DNA of 28,773 nucleotides, taken from a virus. This document shows positions 16,643 through 23,762 of this stretch, piece after piece. Every line of letters begins with the position of its first letter. The first letter of the stretch is position 1. The notes below the pieces were generated by a model. It was not told where the DNA came from. It saw nothing but the letters and a program-made list of their open reading frames with translations, and searched no databases. The stretch covers positions 1-28,773 of IMG/VR virus record IMGVR_UViG_3300034066_000777; one strand, 5' to 3'. A program made the translations under genes and the position numbers.

Positions 16643-16785
16643 GTGGTCAGGGTAGGCCGGTTGAAAGGCGAAGCCGTGAGACTGGCTGTTCCTATGTTCC
16701 CATCGTTCCGACCCTCCTTAGAGAGTTTCCCTACACCCCCTATACCCCCCCTATATACCCTATATAAATATATATATATAATAAG

Positions 16786-16809
16786 TAGGAACATAGGAAC
16801 ATAGGAACA
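16786..16809. repeat. Three tandem 8-bp repeats (TAGGAACA)
   Basis: The sequence is exactly periodic over 24 bases with no mismatch. Inverted copies of the same unit lie at 16687-16702, 16834-16841 and (direct again) at 16857-16864, so at least seven good copies occur within 180 bases. I noticed no such cluster elsewhere in the window. It is likely a protein-binding array. Confidence 0.85.
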
Positions 16810-16831
16810 TCGCTTGGCACGCAAGGGGTCT

Positions 16832-16866
16832 GGTGTTCCTAGCAGCCATTGCCAGATAGGAACACC
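16832..16866. repeat. Perfect 10-bp inverted repeat with 15-base loop
   Basis: GGTGTTCCTA and TAGGAACACC are exact complements separated by 15 bases. Each contains the 8-base unit of the tandem array. It starts 19 bases after the stop codon of the primase gene. No T-run follows on the minus strand, so a classical terminator is unlikely. A binding site for the replication protein, or a hairpin, fits better. Confidence 0.6.
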
Positions 16867-16884
16867 AACGGGACCGGGCCAGTC

Positions 16885-18993
16885 TCAAAAGTAGACCCAT
16901 TTGAGAACGCCATCGACTCTTTGGCGCCTTCTTTGGTAACCCAAGTCCCGCAGGATGCTGCCCACCTGCATCTGATCGGATCGCGTCTGGCGCTCCATCG
17001 GCTTAAAGATGGCATCGGCCAACAGCAGGTCAGTAGTGATCTCCTTGGCCTTGTTGCGCGGAGCGATCAGCCAAGCCTCAATCGGTGCACGCCATGGAGA
17101 CTCCACCAAGTAATCCTCGTTCTGTTCGGCCACCATGGCTTCCTGTTCGGCGGTCAGGACGCTGGGCTCGCCATTGCGATAGGCGGCCACCGCTGCCGAC
17201 CAGATTGCATCGCGCTCCATGTACAGGGCGGGAACGTCAATAGGCTTCTGCAGGGTGCAGGTAACGGGTATGACCCAAAACCGGCGGTTGCCCGTGTCAT
17301 CTACCAGAAAACCACTGTCGCGGTTCGTAGAGCCGACGATGACGCACCGCCTAGGGAAGGCTTCAGTGGCCTTGCCATAGGGCACTCGGAACATGTCCGT
17401 GGACTGGCTAAGGAACGCCTTGACTTGCCCGGCGTGTTTTTTGTTGGTGACGTGATCGAGTTCGGCCCACTCCATAATCCAAGAGCGGTGTAGGACCATC
17501 AGGTCATCTTTGGAACTGATGTCACGAAGGGCATCGGAAAAGAAATCGCCGCCTAAAGCTGCCCAAAACGAAGATTTGCGTGCCCCCTGCTCACCCATTA
17601 AGACAGTGGCATTGTCGTGTTTGCTGCCGGGTTCGTAAATCCGACGCACTGCTGCGACAAGAGTGCAGCGAATCATGTGATCAAAAAGGGTGGGCTCGGT
17701 CTGTTCGGCGTCACCTGGGCGAAGATAAGTTGAAGCTATGCGATCAATGTATGTGGGTTGAACATGATTAGCGACGTGATCAAGATAGTTGCGAATAGGG
17801 TCATAAGGATTAGATTTGGCGACTTTGACAAGGCAGTCAAGCGCAACCTCCTTCGAAATTTTGCCGCCATTTTCGGCAATTTCTAGATAGTAATGCTCTG
17901 CATTTTCAAGGACTATGTAGTCATTGCCAGGGTTGTTCCGTTCAATTTGCTGGGTGAAAATGTTGTATCTAAGAGCGTTGGCGTCTTTAAGTTGCATCAA
18001 CAGTTCGTTGGCTTCTAGTTTCTTGAGAGGCTGAAGGTCTTGGGTGATTTTTATTGGATCCGACGCCTGTACCACCTGCGGGACTTGGCGAGTAGGTTTG
18101 TAACCATACTGTTGAGCCAAATACCAAAATGTGCCGGCATTGACTGAATGGCAATTGCTGCCAGCGACCTGCTCAACTTCGGCAAATAAGGGACTATGAC
18201 GCTTCATCATGGCGATGGCGTCTTCGCTCGATGCGTTGGCCTCATGGCAGGCATCCATGAGGCCCCACATAAGGTTGCGAAAGAGGGGGTATTGTTTTGT
18301 TTTTGGTATTGCAGCGGGGATACAATCTAGGGCCTCTTGTATTTCAAAAAGCGTGCGGGTTTTATAATTTGCAAATTGCCTCGCCTGTACCAAATTATTG
18401 TGTGTGGGTTCATCGGGCAAGCATTCATCAAGTTGTGCGTAGCTGTAATAACTGTCGGATTGATGAATGATGGCCACCTGATCGCCTTGCGCGCCATCGG
18501 TGTCGATGTGATAGGTGCCAGGAAGGCGCATCACGCGCGATGGATTTTTAAGCGTGCGATCGGCATCAGCGTGCTCAAGAAGACGACGCTGAAGGGAGCG
18601 CCATTGATCGGTTGTGATTGGATCGGTAAACGCCCAATAGGTGTGGATGGATTTGCCGCCAGTATCGACTTGGACCGTTGGCTCTGGAAGGCCAAGGTCT
18701 TTCCATGCGGCTACCTGCCAGTCTTTGGGGCGATCATCCCATTCACAAAAGATGGCATGACAGGAATTGATTTCTGAGTCGGTGTCACCGCCTGTGTTGA
18801 TGACTAGGTAGACGCCGCGGCCTTCGGCTTGCCACTCTTCAACAATTTGGCGGCTTGGGGCGCCCTTCCGACCTGCGTCACCTGATTTAAAAGGATGGCC
18901 CGATGGAAAGAAAGCCCTGAGGCGTGCGGCTTTGGGTGGCTTGCGAAGGATCTTGATGAACTGGCGAGCGGCGTTGAAATCAATAGGTTTCAT
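16885..18993 (-). CDS. VapE-type primase-helicase (replication initiator)
   Basis: This 702-residue two-part protein resembles archaeo-eukaryotic-type primases in its N-terminal half: IFCEWDD at 81-87, VDTGGKSIHTYW at 109-120, and DRTLKNPSRVMRLPGTYH at 145-162, the usual primase pattern of acidic pair, G-x-S-x-H-x-Y-W and R-L-P-G-T. The C-terminal half is a VapE/VirE-like ATPase: Walker A GEQGARKS at 467-474, Walker B IMEWAELD at 506-513, and GSTNRDSGFLVDDTGNRRFW at 554-573. Such proteins initiate phage replication by unwinding and priming. Its stop is 19 bases from the repeats of the candidate origin. Its ATG overlaps the stop of a small RHH gene (ATGA). Base composition is less GC-rich than the virion genes. 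Confidence 0.9.
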   Translation of the reverse strand: MKPIDFNAARQFIKILRKPPKAARLRAFFPSGHPFKSGDAGRKGAPSRQIVEEWQAEGRGVYLVINTGGDTDSEINSCHAIFCEWDDRPKDWQVAAWKDLGLPEPTVQVDTGGKSIHTYWAFTDPITTDQWRSLQRRLLEHADADRTLKNPSRVMRLPGTYHIDTDGAQGDQVAIIHQSDSYYSYAQLDECLPDEPTHNNLVQARQFANYKTRTLFEIQEALDCIPAAIPKTKQYPLFRNLMWGLMDACHEANASSEDAIAMMKRHSPLFAEVEQVAGSNCHSVNAGTFWYLAQQYGYKPTRQVPQVVQASDPIKITQDLQPLKKLEANELLMQLKDANALRYNIFTQQIERNNPGNDYIVLENAEHYYLEIAENGGKISKEVALDCLVKVAKSNPYDPIRNYLDHVANHVQPTYIDRIASTYLRPGDAEQTEPTLFDHMIRCTLVAAVRRIYEPGSKHDNATVLMGEQGARKSSFWAALGGDFFSDALRDISSKDDLMVLHRSWIMEWAELDHVTNKKHAGQVKAFLSQSTDMFRVPYGKATEAFPRRCVIVGSTNRDSGFLVDDTGNRRFWVIPVTCTLQKPIDVPALYMERDAIWSAAVAAYRNGEPSVLTAEQEAMVAEQNEDYLVESPWRAPIEAWLIAPRNKAKEITTDLLLADAIFKPMERQTRSDQMQVGSILRDLGYQRRRQRVDGVLKWVYF

Positions 18994-19136
18994 TTGCTTG
19001 ACTTCTGCTGGCGAATGGCTTGATTAAGAAGCAACCGGATTGCGGCGCTACGGGACAGGGCGGAGCCACGCCAAGCGTCAAGCCATGCAAGCTGTTCTGG
19101 TGAAAGCCTCAGGGGTATGGGAGTGGCTAGTGGCAT
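18990..19136 (-). CDS. Small ribbon-helix-helix-like DNA-binding protein, 48 aa
   Basis: A short ORF begins ATGCCACTAGCCACTCCCAT. The protein reads MPLATPIPLRLSPEQLAWLD, then AWRGSALSRSAAIRLLLNQA, then a basic end. A beta strand (IPLRLSPEQ), a helix and a second helix introduced by SRSAAIR are the classical Arc/CopG arrangement. The stop overlaps the primase start (ATGA), so the pair is co-translated. A perfect 9-base palindrome lies 20-46 bases upstream and could be its operator. It may control replication gene expression, as CopG-like proteins do on plasmids (inference). A GTG seven codons upstream is an alternative start. Confidence 0.75.
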   Translation of the reverse strand: MPLATPIPLRLSPEQLAWLDAWRGSALSRSAAIRLLLNQAIRQQKSSK

Positions 19137-19155
19137 GTGGATCGGCAAAGCTTGC

Positions 19156-19182
19156 ACACCGTAGCCGTTTCGTCTACGGTGT
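19156..19182. promoter_or_regulatory. Palindrome upstream of the RHH gene, possible operator
   Basis: ACACCGTAG and CTACGGTGT form perfect 9-base arms around a 9-base centre (CCGTTTCGT). The element lies in the intergenic region between the RHH-primase genes (minus) and the AT-rich plus-strand gene. RHH proteins commonly bind such inverted repeats and repress their own operon. The spacing to the RHH start (19 bases between) fits a site over the promoter or leader. Confidence 0.5.
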
Positions 19183-19281
19183 CAAGGCCTTGTTCACCGT
19201 CCGATGCCAGCGCGCCGATCGAAGCCTTGCCCGCCCTTGGCCGGGATGCAATGCAGCAATTACAAAGATTACGAAAATCAT

Positions 19282-19935
19282 ATGAATAAGATTCGCAAAG
19301 AATCGCCAATTGGATTACCTTTGGATGGTGATAATTATTTATACGCCGAAGAATATTTGTCTTGGCATGTTGCTTGGCCAGAGTTCATTGAAGAACACGG
19401 ACCTGCTGAGGCCATTTTTGTCGAGCAAAATCCCGACGTTCCTCCATACCGAGACAGCACGGATCAGAACCAGTTTTGGGTACATTTTGCTGATGGCGAG
19501 CGTGAGGTGTTTTCCTACAAAATCTCTCACAGCAACTTTGGCCATAATTTGAATCATCCCGATTTGGTTTTTGGTCAGCACTTGAGGCAAATTAAGTCAG
19601 CGGCAAGGCACATTATTAGGCCATTGCACGAAGAGCTTAAACATCGCAGCGGCTTATCAGGTCCGCTTGATGTGCATCATGAAAACGAGCCGTTTCAGTG
19701 GCTTTTGTTTCGATTTTTAAGGGATGAGCTAAAACTGCAGACCTTGCAGGACTTGGTAGTTATTGGCACGGACGACATTGGCACGAAAAGATTTGACCCT
19801 CAATCAGTTTCTGATCATTGGTATCAATTCCACAAAGATCAGGCCACCTTGGTTGTGATGACAAAGGAAGCCCACAAACAATGGCATGTCGCCAATGGAA
19901 AAGATTTAGGGCCTAACTGGTTGGAGCTCCGATGA
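19282..19935 (+). CDS. AT-rich plus-strand protein, possible DUF3223/HNH-like nuclease
   Basis: The protein has 217 residues from the ATG MNKIRKESPIG; an upstream in-frame ATG at 19204 would add 26 residues that read as non-coding. Visible elements are an acidic aromatic N-terminal part, FWVHFADGEREVFSYKISHS at about 65-84, then a helix FGQHLRQIKSAARHIIRPLH, LDVHHENEPFQWLLFRFLRD at about 128-147, and WYQFHKDQATLVVMTKEAHK at the end. The DG..x..FSY and VxH..xPF..L..FL patterns recall bacterial DUF3223 (DCL-like) proteins with a histidine-rich, HNH-like core. I am only moderately sure. It is clearly more AT-rich than its neighbours and is oriented against them. Its 3' end overlaps the VRR-NUC gene by 23 bases, so it is probably a late acquisition. 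Confidence 0.7.
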   Translation: MNKIRKESPIGLPLDGDNYLYAEEYLSWHVAWPEFIEEHGPAEAIFVEQNPDVPPYRDSTDQNQFWVHFADGEREVFSYKISHSNFGHNLNHPDLVFGQHLRQIKSAARHIIRPLHEELKHRSGLSGPLDVHHENEPFQWLLFRFLRDELKLQTLQDLVVIGTDDIGTKRFDPQSVSDHWYQFHKDQATLVVMTKEAHKQWHVANGKDLGPNWLELR

Positions 19936-20275
19936 TTTTGCAGGCATCTCCCACGCTGCGCGCCACACCCGCAATGCCACCAGCACCACGCACCACGCCA
20001 AGCCATGCCTGCTGCTCGGGGCGCAGTCGGCCGGTGGGGGTCTTGACCTCGATGCTGGCGAACACGGCAATGCGCCGGCCAACCATGTCGGGGGTGACCA
20101 CGATGGTGCGCCAACCAATTAGATCAGCGCTGCCGCGTGCTAGGCCGAATGTGACGAGCCGGCCGGTGCGTGGGTCTGGCAAGCTGCCTACCTGGTTGCG
20201 GAATAGGCGCGTGTCCGCGCGGGTGCCAACGGCGAGCCTAATGCGTTGCTGCAGGTCGGTCTCGGCATTGGGCAC
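19913..20275 (-). CDS. VRR-NUC domain nuclease
   Basis: The protein has 120 residues from a GTG at 20275, which lies 2 bases after the helicase stop. An upstream start at 20320 would overlap the helicase by 43 bases and is less likely. The chain shows RADTRLFRNQVG, then GSADLIGW, then IEVKTPTGRLRPEQQAWLGV and GGIAGVARSVGDA. The D/E-x-K core (SIEVKT) and the G-S-A-D-L motif are the catalytic signature of VRR-NUC nucleases of the PD-(D/E)XK superfamily, which in phages act in recombination or DNA processing. It is paired with the DEAH helicase upstream, a common phage arrangement. Confidence 0.85.
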   Translation of the reverse strand: MPNAETDLQQRIRLAVGTRADTRLFRNQVGSLPDPRTGRLVTFGLARGSADLIGWRTIVVTPDMVGRRIAVFASIEVKTPTGRLRPEQQAWLGVVRGAGGIAGVARSVGDACKIIGAPTS

Positions 20276-20277
20276 AT

Positions 20278-21648
20278 TTATGCGCGCTGTTGCCGCGCAA
20301 AATAAACGTGTTTCGCCCAACCGACTGGGTTTTTCATGCCGCGGGCTTGACCGACATGAATTAGTTCTTGGAGTGTGCGGGCTTGGCGGCGTTCTTCGGT
20401 GCGTTGCCTAACCGCCTCCCGCTGCAACTCTTTCAGCTCACCATCCTGTTGGCGGATTGTGCGAGGTGGTGGCGCACATGCTGCACCGCAGCATGGGCAC
20501 AGTGGCGCCGGCTTGAACGCGGCAAAGCACGCGTGACAGGTCCGCACCGATGGTGCAGCGCTGCCGGCTCCAGCAGTGCGCCGCAGCCGATCATCCAAAG
20601 ACCAGTCACGCGGATCATCGGGAAAGCCATGGCGGTGAACGTTGCCGACGTGATCCAGCACGATCGCCGCGGCCTTGCCTGGTGCCGGCCTGAGCACCCG
20701 GCCAACCTGCTGCAGGTAGAGCCCGAGTGATTGGGTGGGGCGGAGCAGGATGGCGCAGCCTGCTGCGGGGATGTCAAAGCCCTCGGAGACCACATCAACG
20801 GTCACCAGCACCTGCAGATCACCGGAGGCAAAGCGGGCGACTGTGGCATCGCGCCGCAGTGGATTGGTGGATCCGAGCAACGTGGCGGCGGGTATGCCTG
20901 CAGCGTTGAAGGATGCGGCGACGTGCTCGGCGTGTGCAATGGAACAGCAAAACGCGATTCCTTGTTGACCTGCCGCCAGCCGTTGATAATGCGCGATGGC
21001 GTCACCTGTGACGCTAGGGCGATCCATAGCAGCGGCGGCTTGGTCGGTGGCGTAGTCACCGGCGCGGCGTTTCAAGCCAGTCAGGTCGGCCATTACGGGC
21101 GGCGCATAGATGCGAGCTGGGCACAGGAAGCCAGCGTTCATAAGGTTTGCAACAGACGGACCGAGGACAAGGCGATCAAAGGCTGCCGATAGGCCTCGGC
21201 CGTCTAAGCGCATGGGTGTTGCGGTGACTCCAAGGCGAAGGGCTTCAGGCCAGTGGTTGAGAGCACGCTGCCAACCGTTTGCGGTGGCGTGGTGTGCCTC
21301 ATCAATCACGATCAGGTCAGGCGCAGTGACGAGCTGCCCCAGCCGGCGCGTGAGCGTTTGCACCGATGCGACCTGAATCGGGTGATCAGTGGTCGGCAAT
21401 CCGGCGGCGATGATGCCGTGCTGCACGCCAGCAAGGCGAAGCTTATCGGCGGTCTGGGCGATCAGTTCACGGCGGTGGACCAACACCATGGCACTGCGGC
21501 CGCGTGCGGCAATGCCTTGAAGGATGACGGCAATGATCACGGTCTTGCCCATTCCGGTCGGACCAACCAGCAGGGGTGCGCGTGCGCCGTTGCGGTATGC
21601 GGCGCGGAGATTGTCGATTGCCTGCTGCTGGTAGTCCCGAAGCTGCAT
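20278..21648 (-). CDS. DEAH-box superfamily 2 helicase with zinc-finger C-terminus
   Basis: This 456-residue protein is an SF2 helicase of the ResIII/RecQ-like phage type. It has Walker A VGPTGMGKT at 28-36, motif Ia VHRREL, DEAH at 116-119, motif III VTATPMR, and motif VI QQVGRVLRP at 313-321. A CxxC-CxxC zinc-binding set follows (CHACFAAFKPAPLCPCCG, about 369-386), then a charged helical tail. It probably remodels replication or recombination intermediates together with the VRR-NUC protein. It starts at the divergent regulatory region and is the first gene of the leftward operon. Length and motif order are normal for phage helicases of this kind. Confidence 0.92.
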   Translation of the reverse strand: MQLRDYQQQAIDNLRAAYRNGARAPLLVGPTGMGKTVIIAVILQGIAARGRSAMVLVHRRELIAQTADKLRLAGVQHGIIAAGLPTTDHPIQVASVQTLTRRLGQLVTAPDLIVIDEAHHATANGWQRALNHWPEALRLGVTATPMRLDGRGLSAAFDRLVLGPSVANLMNAGFLCPARIYAPPVMADLTGLKRRAGDYATDQAAAAMDRPSVTGDAIAHYQRLAAGQQGIAFCCSIAHAEHVAASFNAAGIPAATLLGSTNPLRRDATVARFASGDLQVLVTVDVVSEGFDIPAAGCAILLRPTQSLGLYLQQVGRVLRPAPGKAAAIVLDHVGNVHRHGFPDDPRDWSLDDRLRRTAGAGSAAPSVRTCHACFAAFKPAPLCPCCGAACAPPPRTIRQQDGELKELQREAVRQRTEERRQARTLQELIHVGQARGMKNPVGWAKHVYFARQQRA

Positions 21649-21701
21649 ACGGTTGCATCTGCTGGCATCATGCTATAGGATACCGCAAGTCGCCACGGTT
21701 T
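21649..21701. promoter_or_regulatory. Divergent early control region
   Basis: These 53 bases separate the leftward helicase gene from the rightward exonuclease gene. On the plus strand TATAGG (21674-21679) is preceded by TG and one base, the extended -10 form, and by TTGCAT (21653-21658) with a 15-base spacer. The same segment reads TATCCT on the minus strand (21682-21677), a weaker -10 for the helicase. Overlapping back-to-back -10 elements would make the two directions compete. No SD precedes the exonuclease ATG at 21702. Confidence 0.45.
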
Positions 21702-22544
21702 ATGGAGAACGCCGACTATCACCGCCACTCAGCGGTTTCAAAGAGTCACCTCGATCAGGTTGCCAAGAGCCCACTGCATTACTGGGCGCGGTACTTGGAC
21801 CCCAACCGCGTCGCGCCAGAGCCCACGCCAGCCATGGCCATCGGCTCTGCCGTACACACGCACGTCTTAGAGCTGGACCAATGGGACGCGCGTTATGTGA
21901 CCGCGCCTGAAGGCATCAACCGGCGCACCAACGCAGGCAAGGCCGAATGGGAGACATTCGAGACGGCCGCCACCGGACGTACGGTTTTAAGCCGTACAGA
22001 CGCCGAATTGGTGATGCGCATGGGTCACTCGGTTTTCAAGCATCCGGCTGCAGCGATGCTGCTGGCTATGCCGGGCAAGGCCGAGACAACGCACATGTGG
22101 ACTGATGAGGCGACCGGGTTGCAATGCAAATGCCGCCCCGATTGGCTGACCGATGATGGCAGCCTGATCGTTGACCTGAAAACCACCGAGGACGCCAGTC
22201 CTACGGGGTTCCGCAAGTCGATTGCTAATTTTCGGTATTTCGTGCAGGCGAGCTGGTATTTGGACGGGGTTGAGCGCTCCACCGGCAAGCGACCTGAACA
22301 GTTCATCTTTCTCTGCGTGGAGAAAAAAGCGCCGTACGCCTGCGCCGTGTACGCCGCCGATGCCGAGATGATCGAGGCCGGTGCTGCTGCTGCCGCGCGC
22401 GACTTGGAGGTGCTTGCCACCTGCAGGCAGGCAAACGCTTGGCCGGGTTACAGCGATCAAATTGAGCCGATCAGCCTGCCGCCATGGATGCGGCCCAAGG
22501 CTGACGGCACGATGCCCACCACCACCGAGATCGAGACCTACTGA
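21702..22544 (+). CDS. PD-(D/E)XK exonuclease, RecE/DUF3799-like
   Basis: The protein has 280 residues from the ATG MENADYHRHS. The opening YHRHSAVSKSHLDQVAKSPL is the usual N-terminal motif of this family (S-K-S, then SPLHYW). The nuclease core follows: GSAVHTHVLE at 48-57, CRPDW at 144-148 with Asp147, VDLKT at 157-161 with Asp158 and Lys160, and QASWY at 182-186. All catalytic positions are present. The enzyme should resect double-stranded ends to give single strands for the annealing protein encoded next (TGATG junction). In-frame codons upstream of 21702 lie in the promoter and are not used. Confidence 0.9.
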   Translation: MENADYHRHSAVSKSHLDQVAKSPLHYWARYLDPNRVAPEPTPAMAIGSAVHTHVLELDQWDARYVTAPEGINRRTNAGKAEWETFETAATGRTVLSRTDAELVMRMGHSVFKHPAAAMLLAMPGKAETTHMWTDEATGLQCKCRPDWLTDDGSLIVDLKTTEDASPTGFRKSIANFRYFVQASWYLDGVERSTGKRPEQFIFLCVEKKAPYACAVYAADAEMIEAGAAAAARDLEVLATCRQANAWPGYSDQIEPISLPPWMRPKADGTMPTTTEIETY

Positions 22545-23209
22545 TGACCGACAGCACAGCACTAACAACCACGCAGCCGGGGGTGTTCTCTGGCATCCAA
22601 GCATTCGAAGACGCCCAGCGGATCGCCAAGGCGCTGGCCAGCAGCACGTTGATCCCGCAGCAGTTCCAAGGGCAGGCGGGTTACGCCAACTGCCTAGTGG
22701 CGCTCAACATCAGCCGGCGGATGGGCATGGATCCGCTGATGGTGATGCAGAACCTGCACATCATCCACGGCCGGCCGAGCTGGTCTAGCCAGTTCATCAT
22801 TGGCCTGATTAACGGTTGCGGGCGTTTCAGCCCGCTGCGCTACGACATCACCGGCAAGGGCGACACGTTGGCCTGCACCGCAGTGGCCACCGAGCTGAAA
22901 ACCGGCGAGGAGCTGCGCGGGCCAGAGGTCACGATGGCAATGGCCAAGCGTGAAGGCTGGGCGACCAAGAGCGGCAGCAAGTGGCAGACAATGCCGGACC
23001 TGATGATTCGCTACCGGGCCGCGGCCTTTTGGGGGCGTCTCTACATCCCCGAACTGCTGGTCGGCATTCAAACCCAAGAGGAGGTGCTTGACATTGAGCC
23101 GGTGACGGTCAGCAGCGAACCGCCCAAAGTGGAGCTGGCTGACCTAAACAAGAAGATCCAGGTCACGCCGGTTGAGGAGGTGCCGACTGATGGCGACGAC
23201 ATCTTCTGA
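22544..23209 (+). CDS. RecT-like single-strand annealing protein
   Basis: This 221-residue protein of the RecT type contains AQRIAKALASSTLIPQQFQG, then NISRRMGMDPLMVMQNLHII followed by HGRPSWSSQFIIGLINGCGR. This is the L.P...Q....I..G.P.. pattern of phage annealing proteins. A second half with TKSGSKWQTMPDLMIRYRAA forms the expected oligomer core. It lies directly after the exonuclease, giving the classical exonuclease/annealing pair for phage recombination. It ends in an acidic tip, PTDGDDIF, resembling the C-terminal tail of bacterial SSB, which is unusual for RecT. It could mediate contacts with host proteins that bind SSB tails (inference). Confidence 0.82.
   Translation: MTDSTALTTTQPGVFSGIQAFEDAQRIAKALASSTLIPQQFQGQAGYANCLVALNISRRMGMDPLMVMQNLHIIHGRPSWSSQFIIGLINGCGRFSPLRYDITGKGDTLACTAVATELKTGEELRGPEVTMAMAKREGWATKSGSKWQTMPDLMIRYRAAAFWGRLYIPELLVGIQTQEEVLDIEPVTVSSEPPKVELADLNKKIQVTPVEEVPTDGDDIF
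23174..23180 (+). promoter_or_regulatory. Ribosome binding site deciding the HTH start
   Basis: GAGGAGG lies 9 bases before the ATG at 23190, inside the RecT gene. It supports this start over the in-frame upstream codon at 23172, which overlaps the SD itself. Confidence 0.6.
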
Positions 23210-23387
23210 GTTCTTGACCGATCTTGAGCTGGCTGATCGCTGGCACATGCACCGCCAAACCTTGATCAGTTGGCGATCGGCTGGCACCGGCCCAGCATTT
23301 GTGCGCATCGGTCGGCGCGTGCTCTATCCCCTGGCCGAGGTGGAGCAATACGAAAAGGCCAACACCATCACACACGACCAACCATGA
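23190..23387 (+). CDS. Small HTH protein (excisionase/MerR-like)
   Basis: The protein has 65 residues. FLTDLELADRWHMHRQTLIS, then WRSAGTGPAFVRIGRRVLYP and LAEVEQY, is the winged-helix excisionase-like pattern (HTH_17): L-T..E-L-A, R-x-T-L, W-R..G-x-G-P, and Y-x..E-V..Y. The ATG at 23190 is chosen because GAGGAGG at 23174-23180 gives a good SD with a 9-base spacer; an earlier in-frame start lacks one. It overlaps the 3' end of the RecT gene by 20 bases and the next gene by ATGA. It may regulate the early operon or help excision. No integrase is seen in the window. Confidence 0.85.
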   Translation: MATTSSEFLTDLELADRWHMHRQTLISWRSAGTGPAFVRIGRRVLYPLAEVEQYEKANTITHDQP

Positions 23388-23761
23388 CTTTCAAAAGCAA
23401 AGGCGCCATCTTCAAGAACACGCCAGAAAAACTGCAGCAGCGGCTTGGCGACCGCTATGACGCCGGAAAGAAGTATCCCGATGTCGATGGCGTGTTTGGC
23501 ATCAAAGAGGAGGACCGAATGGCATTTGCCAGTTACATCATGAACGCGGCGCCCAATGACAAGGGCGAGATCCCGGTGCGAATCACGGGCTATAACAACA
23601 CCAGCCAGTCGGGTGTGAAGTATCTGGGCCTATCGATTGAGCCGGACTACAAAACCCAGAAAGTGATCGACGAAAAGCTGGCAGCAGCCGGCGCCGCTCA
23701 AAGCCTGGCCAAGGCAACCGACGGGGAAGTGGTCGCCATGAACGAGGAAGACCTGTTCTAG
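23384..23761 (+). CDS. OB-fold/SSB-like protein (DUF736-like)
   Basis: The protein has 125 residues from an ATGA overlap with the HTH gene. A basic N-terminus (FKSKGAIFKNTPEKLQQRLG) precedes beta strands. The segment YNNTSQSGVKYLGLSIEPDY resembles the closing strand of DUF736 and small phage single-strand DNA-binding proteins. The C-terminus VVAMNEEDLF is an acidic tip with a terminal Phe, as in SSB. The neighbouring RecT-like protein also ends in -DDIF. Together with the exonuclease it completes a recombination set: exonuclease, annealing protein and ssDNA-binding protein. The SSB role is inferred from tail and context and was not proven. Confidence 0.6.
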   Translation: MTFKSKGAIFKNTPEKLQQRLGDRYDAGKKYPDVDGVFGIKEEDRMAFASYIMNAAPNDKGEIPVRITGYNNTSQSGVKYLGLSIEPDYKTQKVIDEKLAAAGAAQSLAKATDGEVVAMNEEDLF

Positions 23762-23762
23762 G

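Larger units (their letters stand above)
16643..16884. other. Candidate replication origin: repeats flanking an AT-rich core
   Basis: This is a 242-base non-coding region just downstream of the primase-helicase gene. It has three perfect tandem copies of TAGGAACA (16786-16793, 16794-16801, 16802-16809). An inverted set with the same 8-base period lies on the other side: TGTTCCTA (16687-16694), TGTTCCCA (16695-16702), and a degenerate third copy at 16703-16710. The two sets enclose a tract that turns from C-rich into pure TATA (16741-16785). A further perfect inverted pair, GGTGTTCCTA/TAGGAACACC (16832-16841 and 16857-16866), follows. Iterons around an easily melted segment next to a replication protein gene are the usual layout of an origin. 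Function is inferred. Confidence 0.55.

Noticed and set aside
16692-16720. Strong SD (AAGGAGG) 9 bases before ATG GGA ACA TAG on the minus strand in the repeat region
   Set aside because: The ORF has only three codons and overlaps the inverted repeats. A leader peptide cannot be argued from this alone.
16786-16809. Short tandem repeats considered as a CRISPR array
   Set aside because: Units are 8 bases without spacers, so this is an iteron-type array.
16576-16824. Minus-strand 82-codon ORF through the repeat region
   Set aside because: It crosses the AT-rich tract and the repeats, is out of frame with the real downstream gene and gives a low-complexity tyrosine/isoleucine stretch. It looks like chance.
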